Source of the DNA: Puffinus mauretanicus
Taxonomy: Eukaryota; Chordata; Aves; Procellariiformes; Procellariidae
Reading direction: 5' to 3'
Length of the DNA stretch: 64,000 nucleotides
Assembly (NCBI GenBank): GCA_023333565.1
Contig: JAJKFH010001431.1
Location: 124,001-188,000 of the forward strand
In this document: positions 10,901 through 23,699 of the stretch, one piece after another
Position numbering within the stretch: the first letter of the stretch is position 1
Layout: each line of letters starts with the position of its first letter
Position numbers and translations under genes: made by a program
The notes under the pieces: generated by a model
Seen by the model: only the letters and a program-made list of their open reading frames with translations
Databases searched by the model: none
What the model was told of the DNA's origin: nothing

Positions 10901-13900
10901 AGATTTTTGTGATATTTTATTTTTACACAGAATTGAACTTGAAAATGCCTGTAATATTTACCAGGGCACTTGCCAAGTGAATAAAGAAATTCAGCTACAG
11001 TAATTCTCACGAACTCCAGTAAATGCTATGTTTCGTACTTCATCTTTATACCTGAAAAAAAAATGATTTAACTAAAAAATATAACTTAATATGATATCAA
11101 AGGTTTCTTAAAGCCTTATAGAAAAACAGACTGGCTTTAAAAAGAAGTCTAATTATTAAGCTTGCTTGTTGAAAAGATGTCTAGGCTTATTTACCAGGCA
11201 TAAAATTGTTCTAGGGATCAGATAAGAGAAAGTAAAAGAATACTGGGGGCAGAAATTAGATAAGAAAGCCTATGTTGTTCAGCGGCTGCCACAGCCCAAC
11301 ACTGTAGGATAATACTATTTTAATACCAAGCAAACCAGGCTTTGACTCCATCTACAAACTACTTCATAACTTCTAACTCAAAAAGACACAGTGTCAGCTA
11401 AGACTGTGACGTCATGTCAAAGTACACTTACAGAACAAGAGATTTAATAGTCTTATAGTGAATTTCCAAACCAAATAGAAGGGATTTGGGAGCATGTTAT
11501 GTATTAGTAGCTACACATTATTAGTAGGATGCTGTAAAAAAACTTTTTAAACTAAGAATCATACGATTGCCCCAAATCCATTATTTAGAACTCATGAAAG
11601 AAAGCTGGTCAAGAAAAAAAAAATTAAAAACCTATGCTTTTATGTTCTTTTTGGTATTAGTTTGCCAGTAATGCACAAGCAAAATAGAAAAAGACTATAG
11701 ATTCTGAAGGTAGTGTTTCAAATAAATATTAACAGCAGTGGTATGTAAAAATAGATATATAAACAGGACAAATACAATATATAGCATGAAGTGTCTTATG
11801 TTCTCATTCTGCTTTTTACTTGCTTCATTCTTGACTTGCTGTCTAGACTAGACCAGTCTTTCAACTTGGACAAGCAGTCATAATTGTAGATAAATTTGTT
11901 CTGTCTGAAGGATCCTTCAGATTACAACACAAATAATTCATAACTATATATAGCAGTTTTATAACAACTGTTTTACAGTAAATACTAAATTAACTTGGTT
12001 GAAGATTATGCTTAAAACATACTACTATAACTACTTCAACTATCTTTTGTATTTGCATGTGTTTTTAAAAATATATTTAGACAGGCAGAGAATTACTAAG
12101 AATTTCTTTATTTTTTGAAGTTCCTGTTTTCTTCTAAGATTAGTCTTTCACAATGCTTACTGTTAGAGTTTTGATTTAGATCACCCAAGTCAATGTCTCA
12201 TCAAACTAATGTGGATAGCACATACCAATCTCCCTGGCTGGGGAACACATGACAATGATAGGGTTACCTGTTGCTACTGTCTGCCTTTGACTCTCCATTC
12301 CACTGATCAGAAACTCATTTACGGCTGAATTAAATTAAATAGGAAAGGCCTTTGGCCAATATACAGAGCAAAGGTTGTCAAATGGTACAGTACCTCATGT
12401 GCCACTGCAAAGTACCTTTTTACTTCTGTAATGCTGGATATTGGTTAAGACATTGATATTCTGAAGCAATTTCCTATAGTGCCAACAGTAATTGTATACC
12501 TTTTTTTTTTCACTCCCAATAATCCTTGTGTATTGATATGTTGTTTCTTGGTTTTTGCTTAATGTTCAAGTTCTCTGAGGCAGAAACAGATGCATTTCTG
12601 ATGTATTTGTATAGTGTTGTCAATTATGAGTTCATGATCCAAGGTCCCTGACTAGGATTCTTAAGCTCTACAACAGTACAACCACATACCAATGATGTGG
12701 CATTGAACTGAGCTAGGGATTGTGATTTGGAATTAAATGTAAGTGTAGTTTTGTATTACATAATACTCCATATATTTCTATTATGAGTATATTAAAGTAT
12801 AGGGTAGTACAAACAATGATGATCAATTTATTCCTTGATATACTTTAAGTGAACAGAAATTCTAATTATACATAAATATTCAGAATATTTCTGTAATTAA
12901 CAAAGTAGAACAAACAGAACACAAGTTCTAACAGATAACTTAGGAATGAAACTGGATCCGTAAAATGGAAATTTTTGTTCAAAGAGTTTTCTTCTTCAGC
13001 AAACCTCACCTTTGTGTCTGTTTGTTTGTCAGCACTCTCTTTTTCTTCGAACATTTATCCCTATGTTTTATTAATTTCCTAATCCCGTTGTGCTTTATGT
13101 CAGCCTTGCAGAAGACTTGACTCCTATTTTTGTTTTTTGAGCCAAGTCTGAGAATAAAAAATTCTTTCAGTTTTACTGTTTTACTATTGTCAGTGCCTAT
13201 GTGTAAGAAAGAAGATTCCTTCAGCAAATGCCACCAAAAGAAGTTAAATATATTTTAAGAATTAACTTTTCCTCCTCAAGCAAAGAAAATTGGGGGAGGG
13301 GTGAGTTACAGAGAAGAGAAAGTTTTTTAAGATCTCTATCCAGTATAGCAAAGTCTTAAGCTACATGTTTAATAAATCTAACCTTCCCACTATGGGAAGT
13401 ATTATGCAAGAAAGTGGTAGAAATCTGTTTTGAAACTGAGAAAGAAAATTACCTAACCTTTTCGTTGTAGAGGAAGTTTCTGAAATTACTGTAGTTGAGA
13501 GATATTTCCGTAGTTTCTTCTGAGGATGGTATTACTCCTGCAGTTGTGCTTGTGTTGTGATTTGTCCCTCTTGTTATCAGTTTAGTACTCAGAAATTTTC
13601 ATCTCTTCCTTCTTATTTTCTCAGAAGTTGTCCGTCTGTGTGTGTTGTGATTTGATAAGCAAAGCAAGTATACTTTTCAGTCATGTTAGCTTCAGTGAGT
13701 GAGCACCAGAGGAATGAGAAGAACCAAGACATATGCAAACACACCTGAATCTCTTTAGGTGGCTGTATTTTGGATTAACGAGAACTGTACACTAACAAAA
13801 AGCTACACTGACAAATATAACAGTGCAATGTTAAATGCTGATCTGTACTTTAAACTGTAGATTATATATTATATTCCTGACTAGCAATGGAAAGAGATAG
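7961..13900. other. AT-rich DNA, no gene seen
   Basis: About 6 kb with only short open frames, none resembling a known protein. The one simple repeat worth listing is at 9116-9175. No CR1 was recognised here. Confidence 0.6.
9116..9175. repeat. (AAAC)n-type microsatellite
   Basis: A run of AAAC units with interspersed AGAC variants (AAACAAACAAACAAACAGAC and so on) that decays into CCAAAAAACAACCCAAAACA. It is an imperfect tetranucleotide microsatellite and has no spacers of the CRISPR kind. Confidence 0.9.
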
Positions 13901-16900
13901 AAGGTATTGAGAAAGGTTGCATACGTGAAACTAAGTTTCATCTTTGGAGGAACCTATCTGTCTCCACTGACTGCAGGGAGAGCCTGGAGAGGACAGCCTT
14001 CTAGGAGCAAAGTTAGCTTTCGTGAATAAACTGTCCATGTGTTAGATTTCAGAGAGAAGCAGACTGTCCCAGTAGATTCATCTATTGTCACAAGGCTGCC
14101 AGTTGCAAATCAAGGCTAAACAGTGGAGTGGTCATAACAGGCAAATCCTCATAGATGTCCAGGATTAAATAGTAAGGAAAATAAATACAAGGCAAAAGGA
14201 TAATTTGAGTTGCAGGCTCTATAATAAAATCATTGTATGGTATGTTAATTAAGGAGCAGCACAAATAGGCATTATGAAAAGGCAGTTTCCCTGAGGCACA
14301 GGAGACATGCTGATCGGCCCTCAGAATCTCTTCTTGAAAGATCTTAAATTGGTTGTGTTCATTTTCTGTAAAACGAACTCCCCCACACCTTATTTAACCA
14401 CCTTCTAGTAATGCAAACACTTTGATGAAACCAAATATGAACGTGAATGATTTTGTCGCTTTGGAATACTTCTTATAATGTTTCTTGAATTGGTGTAAAC
14501 AAATACTTGTTATAGAGAGACTACAGGTTTCACAGGCCCCCACAGGATCAGAAGTGATTGGCATACACATACTTGTCTATGAACAGGAAAACTGAGAACC
14601 TACCATCTGGAATATTGCACGTGTAGGGATGAAACCAGAAAATAGGTTTTTCTTTAAATATTTTTTTTTTTTTTTTGTAATGAAGGCAGTTCTATAGTGA
14701 AGCTCCTATTACAATATTCTTAGGGGTTTAGCAATTCAAGTTTCTGTTGAGGACGTGCAAAGATTATTTCCTATCTTCTTGAAAAATAATTTCTTGATAT
14801 ATAGACTTTTTTATGGAGTCTAGAGAATAGGTCTGCTAAAACTGAATTTAGGGAGGGAAAGAAACAAGTAGCAGAAAATAAATTTAAACCTTTACGGTCC
14901 CCTTTTGCAGAGGACCTCTTCTTCTACATATGCTTATCAAAATTATAGAAAGTATTCTTGCTACTCCGGCTGAAAGTAGTAGGTAGTGAAGAGTCAGTAT
15001 TTCTTGTATGGAAACCCAAAGAAACCCATGAAAGGGGTAGGAGCAGAGATTTGTTTGTGGAGACCAACTGGAGAATAAGAATTTGATGTGTAAGTTAAAG
15101 AAAAACCAAACTCTTGATAACTAGATTTCAAAATATCACATAACTTGAACGGGATTTATAATATAGGTGTATTGCAGATTTAAATATGTCTCATAGTAGA
15201 GTGTGTGTTCGTGCAAGAAGAGTATTCCAAGCCTTTTTCTTTTTTCAAAAGGCTTTTCTATTTGAAAATAATAAAATGAAAAAATTCTTTACATTTACAT
15301 TATAATATTCTTAATTGCAAGACAGATACAAAATACAGGTTGCCTATTTCTTTCAGATTCTGTCCTCTGATGCAATCTAATAGTTTTAGAATTTACTGTC
15401 GTTTTTTTGGGGCTCTGACATATAATTCCAGCCATGTCCCAGATCTTTAGGACATCTCAGGATCATATACTGCATGTGAATATTGACTAAGGGCTTCAAT
15501 CTGCAATCATTATGCAGATACTAAGCTCTGGAGAGCTTATTCAGAATTGAGGACTGTGAAATAGCCCGAGTGTCAAACTCGCAAAATAAAAAGTTGACAT
15601 CATGACTCCAATGAGAATTTTTCCATTTTTCGGCGTCATATTCCTTTCAAGTTAAACACCATATTTGTCAGCTGTGGTCTGTCTCTACTTTGTTCTTTGT
15701 ATTACTTCTTAGAGGGAGCAAAGATTTTTGTGAACTATAATTGACAAAGTTATCAAAACAAATAAAGTAGAAATACAGTCCCAATTGCTATACAAATTTG
15801 TGCTCAAATCTCTGTTTTGATAAAAGTAACTCTGAGGAGTAATATATGATACATGATTTATTTCTGTTTTGCTCTTATCCATTATAGCTGTATCTGTTCT
15901 TGTATCTTGCCTCAAATATTATTACTATTTTTTATCTTTTTTTTTCATTACTAAATATATATTTTAGCTCCATCAGTTTTTGTAAGCATTTCATATATTG
16001 CAGAAATACTGAACATGAGTTATGTGAACAATCAGTAACTTATTAATTTAAACACTTCAAAATGATGTTTCTTTAGGAATATTTTCAAGTGACATTTTTA
16101 ACACTAGCAAGATTAGGGAGAACTGAAAATGTGAACATCTACATTGCTGACATCATGATGACCGTGTAATGTAACATATCTAAATGTCCATGTTAGTATG
16201 TGCTGACGTGCAAAGCTAGGGGCATAGAAATACCCTAAACAAAGCATTGGTTGTGTACCACAGCAAGTCTGTTGTTGTATGAACTTAACTCTGGTAAATC
16301 TATATTGCAATATAGACAGCAAAACCTATCAATACTGCATATCATTGCATATTATTTTATGTGAAGTATTTAAAACAGAAAGTTTGACTGGAACAGAGTT
16401 GCTCTGAAATATATACTTAATATATACTAATGTACATCACGTTTACCCCATCATCTCTCAGGTGATTTTGTTTTTTGCAAGGATGATTGTGGGTTTCCCT
16501 AGAGAATATTTTTTTAAAAGTTATTAGTGATTACAACATAATCACAATAAAGTAGACATACTTTAATTCCTTGCCTCTTAAAAAAATAAAAAAATCTGTC
16601 ATTCTGAAATCTTGGTATTAGAACCATGTTTTAACAGCCTGGGAATGAGTAAATACTTAAAAGTCCAACGAATTCAAATTAGTGAATTAAAACAAAAATG
16701 GTTGTATTCTGCCTTCATTTAATAGAGAACTGATGCAGTTCCACAAAGAAAGATTTAGGGTGCTATCACTATCATTACCTCATATGAAAGCAGTAACAGA
16801 GACATCACTGTTCCCAAAGATGGATACTTTAAACATCTGTATTTAGGACAGGAATTTTTTAGGCAGCAAGGCAAGGTTTATTGCTATACATGATTTGATA

Positions 16901-17289
16901 AATAAAAGTGAACTTAAATAATAATTCAGAGAGTCTGGAACCGTATTTCTTGGGATTCTGATTTTCAGATTTGAAGTGCTGATAGTTGAAAGAAACTTGC
17001 TAGACCTCTTTTTCCTGTTCTATTTATACATTTTAATGTGTTCTGCATTGCCTTCATAAAGCCACGTTCTTCAGTCCCTTTTGCTCACAGAAAAGGAAAT
17101 TTAATTTTTGACCTTCAAAGTGTAGAAGTTAAGTCTTCTTACTATATCTTACTATATCTATATATACTATACAGAAATTAGCATATATTATTCATACACT
17201 GTATGATATTATACAGTATTCCCTGCTTGTTTTTTTGTTGCTTAGCTTCTAGACTAAAAACCAGTAGTGACCAATTTTTTTTCCACAGT
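13901..17289. other. AT-rich DNA, no gene seen
   Basis: No gene found. It includes a 16-base T run at 14661-14676 and a short stretch at about 13945-14000 (CCTATCTGTCTCCACTGACT then GGGAGAGCCTGG) that may be a decayed old repeat. Two copies of the 10-mer TCTTACTATA lie in tandem at 17137-17156, followed by TA-rich sequence. Confidence 0.55.
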
Positions 17290-18240
17290 GTTTAGACTCA
17301 GGCTGCAGGGGAGACAATAAGACTATATCCTTACTGCTGAATAAAAAAAGCTCAAGCAGTGGATCCCTGATCATCCATGTCGCTTAACTGTTAGCACCGT
17401 GCCTGGCATGGATTTGGCCTGTGCCAAGTGGCAAAACTGAGGCACATTTTTTGTGTCTTCGTACATTTTTTGTTTATAAAGCACACATGGGATCATTCTT
17501 CCAGCAGATAGTGTGGACAAAACTTTGGTGACTTGGCTACCTCCTTCCCACAAAGTTTTTCAATACCATTGCAGCATGGCACCACCCACAACCCCATCCT
17601 TGTTCCACTCCTAGTTTACATGCTATGTAAATGCCACTCTGCTGGGCTGCATTAGAGCCAACTCATTATTTCAGACACTTTGAATTAAAGAGAGCACTGA
17701 AACCATAATAATCTTTTTCTGAGGGTCAGATGGATGTCACCTGGGGCTCAAGAGATAGTGTCAAGTGCTATGCAGCATGCTTTTGCCAATTGGCCCCAGG
17801 AGGATAGACACAGTCCAACAATTTATTCCTTCAGTAACAAAAAAGTTACTTCAGTTACTTCCAGGACAGTTTTAATTTGTTTTAATGATTGGGAAGTGAA
17901 TCCGAGATAGCTTCATGCTTTGCAAGTACTAATGTACTACTGTGTGAATAATTCAGTCCTTTTTCTGTGAATTTAGCGTCCGACATATCACACCCTTTCT
18001 TTGTCCCTTCCCTACAAATGAAGCAATTTTGCAGCCACCTTCTACCAAAACCAGATATGCTAGGGTATGTTTGGGTAGAGTGGAAATGTAGGTAAAAATT
18101 GGCACAGAAGGTGCCACTGTTACACTGGTGGAGATTCCTGGCACTCATAGGGGCTCTCCAGGGGTAGTAGCCAGGTCTTTTTGCTGTTGATTTGCAAATC
18201 CCCCAGTGCAACAGATTGGTACAAGAGATCAAGACTCCCT
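17290..18240. other. Mid-GC block of unknown nature
   Basis: G+C is visibly higher than in the flanks, with many non-AT words (for example GGCACCACCCACAACCCCAT near 17580 and GGCACTCATAGGGGCTCTCC near 18140). A minus-strand open frame at 17882-18232 (116 codons) crosses part of it but has no recognisable domain. It could be an old transposable element, a former exon or simply local composition. I do not recognise a family. Confidence 0.3.
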
Positions 18241-19106
18241 GTCAACCTAAGTTGTTAAACAAGCAATGGTCCTCAAATATTAAACTGTCTGCATATCCTA
18301 TGGCAATTTAAAAGGTTTGTTAAATGGCTGGAATATATGCAGATTCTTCATTGATTTGTTTTGTTTATGTGATTGCATTAATTAGAAACAGAAGTTCAGA
18401 CTTAGCAAATATGATAAAAAAGTTGCATGTTAATATGTTCGGGTTTTTTTTTACTAGTAAAGACAACTGTATTTCAGTTGAGAATCTGGGTACTGCAATA
18501 AAAAAAATTATATCAAGCCTTTTTTGTAATAGTTAATTTTGAAAAACAATGGTCAGTTAACTTGCTGTGCTCTATGTTTTGTTTTGTTTTTTTTTCTTTT
18601 GATCTAACAAAAGTACCTCTCATTACTGCAGAGAGAAATATATTTGTTCTGCTCACATGAGTGCCACTAGAGATACGTAGTACATTATTCAAAGGCAGGA
18701 TTTTGCACACATTTACTCTCCTATGATTAATATTTAGCATGTTTTGTCCAGTGCAATTGTTCACCAACATTATGAGAAAAAGGTCCCTTTTGTGGCATTA
18801 TTTTGTGTAGTTAGAACGGCATGTGATATGTTGTTTATGTAAAGGAGCCATTTAGAGGCCATGGGTCCAGTTCTCATACCCTCATTCACACTGAGGCAAT
18901 ACTTTTTATAGTTATTGATCCCAAAGAAACAAATTGCCTGGGGGAGCCAGGGGATTTCATAAAGTGAAGGCCTGTTCAAAATCTTAACAAGAGCAGAATC
19001 TGGTGCTAACCAAAGCAGAAATGTTTAAATGCAGAAGCCCACATTATCAGATGCAGTGACAGTCACCATGCCATAAATTCATTTACCTGAACAATAATTA
19101 TATTAG

Positions 19107-19180
19107 TTATGCATATATTAATTATAAATTATGTTTATAATTATGTTATCTTATGTATATATTAATTATATATTATGTTT
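19107..19180 (+). repeat. Two direct copies of a 30-bp AT-rich unit
   Basis: The unit TTATGYATATATTAATTATA followed by WATTATGTTT occurs at 19107-19136 and again at 19151-19180, with a period of 44 bp. The two copies differ at only two of 30 positions. This is a local tandem duplication in AT-rich DNA. Confidence 0.85.
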
Positions 19181-20194
19181 CTTTTTACATAAAATTATCT
19201 TCACCTTGGAAGTGGTTGTCAGCATACAATATTCTTTTAATTCCTATTAATTAGACTTCTGTGTAACACCTGTCCCTGACCAGCCTAGGAACAGACTGTA
19301 CCTTTTCTACTGTACTTTGCTGGGCAGAAAACCCATTTAGCTGCTGCTATATCATCATTATATCATTAAAATATGATTGTTTATCTTCCACAGTAGGACT
19401 GCCTGTGTTTTGAATATGAACAAAGGTAGAATTTTATGAATTCTTGCAAAATGGCAGACAAATCCTTCATTGGTTTCAGCTCTGTCTCTAGGTAACTCTC
19501 TGGTCTCAGGAATTTTTATATAATTTACTACTGGATTATTTCATTGCTCTTCTTTCAAGATGAGAGTTCCTTTGGAAGTAATCTCTTCCACAAATTTGTG
19601 AGTTCCCACTGTGGGTTGGGGAAGTCTCAAGTATAGGCAGAAACTGGGAATGCTCTTAAAATCTGTCAAACATTTGGGATGGGGATGCAATGTTTAGCAG
19701 TTGGGTGAGTATATATGTGATGAAATGACACTGTGAAAATCGAGAGTTTCTTGCGCAACATCTATGAAGTGTATAAATTCCAAATATTAAAGACTATAAA
19801 TCACGAGAAAATCTACAATGATCCATATTGACCCATAGCATAATAATTATTGTTAAATGTAATTTAGTCTTGAGTGAGGTATTAATTTTATTTCAAGACT
19901 TTACTCAGTATGGAATTTATTTTAATTTAAAAAATTACATAAATGGTAGCATTATTGGAGGGAAAATATTTTTGAAGAGATTGTAATATTAGACAAAAAA
20001 TGACCTTCAAGTTGTAGTGCAGGAAATAAAATCCTGTTTTCAATAGTAGAGTCTTCTATTTCAAAAGTAACAGTCTCATTTCATGTCCATCTCCTTTTAG
20101 TTTTTTTTTAAACTTTTTTTTTAATAAGGTACTCTGCTTTCAAAAAGAGAAGAGAGATTGATTGCCATGAAGAATGACATTTCATTTTTCCTTT

Positions 20195-20219
20195 GGTTAG
20201 ATCTAATGTAGATCTAACC
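20195..20219. repeat. Perfect 11-bp inverted repeat with 3-nt loop
   Basis: GGTTAGATCTA at 20195-20205 is followed by ATG and then its exact reverse complement TAGATCTAACC at 20209-20219. The next bases (TACATCTAGA) partly continue the theme. The arms are perfect and the loop is very short, so this would form a hairpin or cruciform, or give a dyad binding site. Confidence 0.85.
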
Positions 20220-21229
20220 TACATCTAGAAGCACAACTAGAAACATATTTTTTATGCCAAAATCATATGTGTGAACTGGAATTGTATAAATTTAGTTTAA
20301 CTTAGATGTTTTCTACACTTCCAGTTTGTTTTCATCAGTATTTATGCTCTCTCATTCCCAAGGACTAGCAGCTATACCCTGAAGTTGTAGTTAAGTGCGG
20401 ACTTTTTCTCTTTCTTTCTAAGAGGAAAACATTATAAAATCCAGATTTCCTCCTTTAGATATGAGAACACACAAAAAATCTGGGACATTTTAGAAATCTT
20501 CATTAAAACTCAAAAAATTATTACTCTTTATGTTGTTTGTAAAAGCATTGTAGTTTTGTAAACATTATGGAATTTCACTTACTGAAAAATTTTAGTTGAA
20601 GGGCCTCTGGTTCAGTTTAAATGGCAGCTTTGTTTCAGAGTAGAATAATACTTTAAGTCTAGGGGTTTTTTTTCTTTTTAATTCATGACTCTTTGAGTCA
20701 TTGTTTAAAATCTAGTGCTGCTTGCAATGTCATCTGGGAAAGAATGTGACAAACAATTCCCTACTGTTGTCTAATAAACTTAATTTCTTATATATACATC
20801 CTTAGTACTTGTTGATTTTGCTTTATATATTTGCCATTTTATTTGCAAATGTTTATGTAGCAAATCAAAATAAATATAATAAATTGTTATTATGTTGGGC
20901 AAAAGATGTATGTTTAAGAATCTTTATAATTTGTATGCTTTTATTTATTTATTTGTTTACAGAAAAATTGAAACACATGTAAGCAAATCCTAAAAAGATT
21001 ACTTACATTTCTGTATTTTTAAGCTATTGTTAATTTTCCTTTTTCCAATGCTTTTAATTGTGGTATGTGAAATTTAAAAATCTGCTGCAGCAGTACTGGA
21101 AGATGAATTATAATGGTACTTTAGCCCTAAATAAAGCATTTTTTTTGTGCACTGTTTTTTTAATATTTATTTGAGATTTTAAGTGTTTACTCAAATGGCA
21201 AACTGTTTCCACCACATTACATATCTGTA

Positions 21230-21410
21230 CTTTATTCTGTAGATGATGAAGAGCAGGAATTAAAATTATCCTGGTGATATGATTTTACATGATTAATTGC
21301 AGATGAAGATTAGAGCCCTGATAAACTAATTACCAGAGAAGCTCCTCAATGTGCCATTTTGCTATGCAGGGTCTAATAAATAAAAAGTGATGGGAGAGGA
21401 ATGGTGATGA
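21230..21410. promoter_or_regulatory. Candidate conserved non-coding element
   Basis: There is no frame or repeat, but the stretch is dense with balanced, non-repetitive words of the kind seen in deeply conserved vertebrate enhancers: GATTAATTGCAGATGAAGAT at 21291-21310, then a homeodomain core TAATTA at 21327-21332. Conservation itself cannot be seen in a single sequence. This is only a pointer for alignment. Confidence 0.22.
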
Positions 21411-21596
21411 CAGGTTTTACAGTAACAGAGATTACATTTTCCTCTTGTTTTTCAACACTTTTTTTACTAACTTTTGTTGCTCCTTGCCTTACATTTCTGC
21501 CAGTTACTCCTGTGCACAGTGTTTAAGCACTGTCCTACTAGTTTTGGTTGACTGACAGTAGGAAAAGATCTAAAACTGTTTTTGTGGACGTCGTTT

Positions 21597-21654
21597 TATG
21601 TATGCATGTGTGTGTATATATACTTACACACACACACAAATGCACATGCACAGA
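21597..21654. repeat. TG/CA microsatellite with inverted halves
   Basis: TGCATGTGTGTGTATATATA is followed by CTTACACACACACACAAATG and CACATGCA. The TG-rich left half pairs with the CA-rich right half, so this is a simple repeat with strong hairpin potential. Confidence 0.85.
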
Positions 21655-22639
21655 TGCTACCCTACTCTTCTGGAAGAAATTTCTTACTTTTAGCTTGTAA
21701 AAGTGTTGTAAAACTTGCTTATTTGGAGTCTGTGCCATATCTCCTTTGAAAAGAGCACGTTGATGTCAGTTGGGGACTAGAAAAGGTGGTACTACGGTGC
21801 TGTTTCTGGACTATGGACAATTTTCCACATGTTTTGGGGGCTGGTGGGGTCAAAACCACTGGGACAAAACCAAACATCTGTGATTCCTTCTGTTCATATA
21901 GTCATCTCCTGCAGTAAGCAGATCTCAAAAATTAGAATAAATTTCTATACGATAACATAGATATTACATGAGAATCTCTTTATCTTATGGATCATTGACA
22001 GCAATGTAGCATATGTTGTGCATCTTGAAAACCAGATCCTTAAGTCATCAAGGTGACTGTTTTTTCAAAGTTCTGGTTTTTTTATGATATGCTGCATATT
22101 GGAAAGGAAGAATGATACTTTTCAAGTACAATGTCCTCCACAGCACACCTTAACTGAAATCTAGCCAACTGTTACACAATACTTATATCTGTTTGTGCAT
22201 TTCTTATTTGCCTGAAATGTTTTCTTACTTTGATAAGTTGTGTCTTTATTAACTCATATCCACCGGTAGTTTCAGATTTTAGCAGAGAATTCTAGGATTA
22301 CCTACTGCAGAGAATATTAAAAGTTTTATACATAAAGAGAAATTGCCACAGAATTCAGTTGCTCAGTCTTACAGTGTCTTTCAGGCATCCAAAGCCATTA
22401 TTAATTGACCTTGGTAGCTTCATTAAAAAGAGATAGAACAACTTTAATGTGTGTGTCAGTACAGATGGTGATAGCCCCAGAACTGTTGCTTCAAGCCAGA
22501 GATCACAAGCTATTTAAAAAGGAGCATATCCCTCGATATACTTCCTACTGATCATGGTCCGTTAACAGTACTAAGTTCCAGTGGGAGAGGGGGGCTAGTC
22601 AAGAACTCTGCTTGGCTGCTTTAGGGCAGAGCCTTGTGT

Positions 22640-22760
22640 TATGCAGTTTACTGCACTAATTATATACTCTTGATGAGCTCATTAGAGGACAATAAAGGAA
22701 AATGAAAACAGTTTGCAATATGTGTGGTCAAATTAGCCACACGGAGAAATTATGGTTTGT
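22640..22760. promoter_or_regulatory. Candidate conserved non-coding element
   Basis: A non-repetitive stretch with CACTAATTATATACTCTTGA and GAGCTCATTAGAGGACAATA, which contain homeodomain-like TAATTA and ATTAG words. It has no coding potential and was chosen by texture only. Confidence 0.18.
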
Positions 22761-22947
22761 ACTTAAATGCTGTTTAGAAAGTGTCCATTAAAAAAAATGT
22801 AGACACTCATGTATGTACACTGTAATGATGCCTAAACTAATTTTCTTTAATGTGTTTATTTTTCAAATTGGGAATTGGACCCTGTTTCTATCTGATCAGA
22901 ATGCAATGGAAAGATTTAAATGAGACAAGAGGATATCTACAGCCATG

Positions 22948-22975
22948 TACTTCATGGAAGTATACTTCATGGAAG
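22948..22975 (+). repeat. Tandem 13-mer TACTTCATGGAAG, two copies
   Basis: TACTTCATGGAAG occurs at 22948-22960 and 22963-22975 (period 15). It is a short local duplication. Confidence 0.9.
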
Positions 22976-23090
22976 TTGTTAATTATCCAGATTGGAGTTG
23001 ATGGTCCATTTGCAACATTTTTGTTTTTACAAAAATTAAGGTTGAAATCTTGTCTCCATTAAAGAAAGAGACTATTCTTAAATTGCCAGA

Positions 23091-23165
23091 CTCCACTTAA
23101 GACTATCAATTTAAGACTATCCACTTAAGTCTCCATTTAAGACTATCCTATATGCACTTAAGTGC
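23091..23165 (+). repeat. Imperfect minisatellite, TTAAGACTAT unit
   Basis: Three copies of a 14-16 bp unit built on CTCCAYTTAAGACTAT lie at 23091-23106, 23107-23120 and 23131-23146, with a truncated CCACTTAAGT unit between the last two and CACTTAAGTGC just beyond. They are diverged from one another, so this is not a recent expansion. Confidence 0.85.
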
Positions 23166-23699
23166 AGTTAGGAATCTACTTTAACTAATTAATGGTAATT
23201 TGAAGAAAAAATATTTTAAAGATTTCATTAATAAACACTGTATATATATATACACATGCACACTATTTCATATACAAAATATCAGCATGGATAGAGGCTG
23301 ACAGTGGTACTTAAGTTCATAGATTTTATTGACCTTGAAACTGCAAAGGTTTTTTCTTCTCTGTAGGTCTACAAAAGTTACTGCAATTTATAAATGGGGA
23401 AAGTACAGTAGAGGTAGACTTGTTTTATGACTGCAGCCAAATCAGATCAAGATGATGCTACAGAAGACAAATGAGGGACCTTCCCCCAATTGGCTTAGAA
23501 GTTGGTATAGTTGCATGTGTCATTGTTCCTTGCCCCGAGTCTGTCAAATACCTCAGAGTTTAAAAGTCTTTAAATTAATCTGGTTCATTATAATAGGACT
23601 TGGTTAGGAAGCGATTCCATGTGCAATCATACTGGTAAACTTGATGGAGGGAATTACTTTCAGTGAGGGTTGGGTATATAATGGGTATAATGACAACCG

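Noticed and set aside
14661..14676. T16 run as the tail of a minus-strand retrocopy
   Set aside because: No open frame or gene-like sequence lies on the expected side. Treated as a simple homopolymer.
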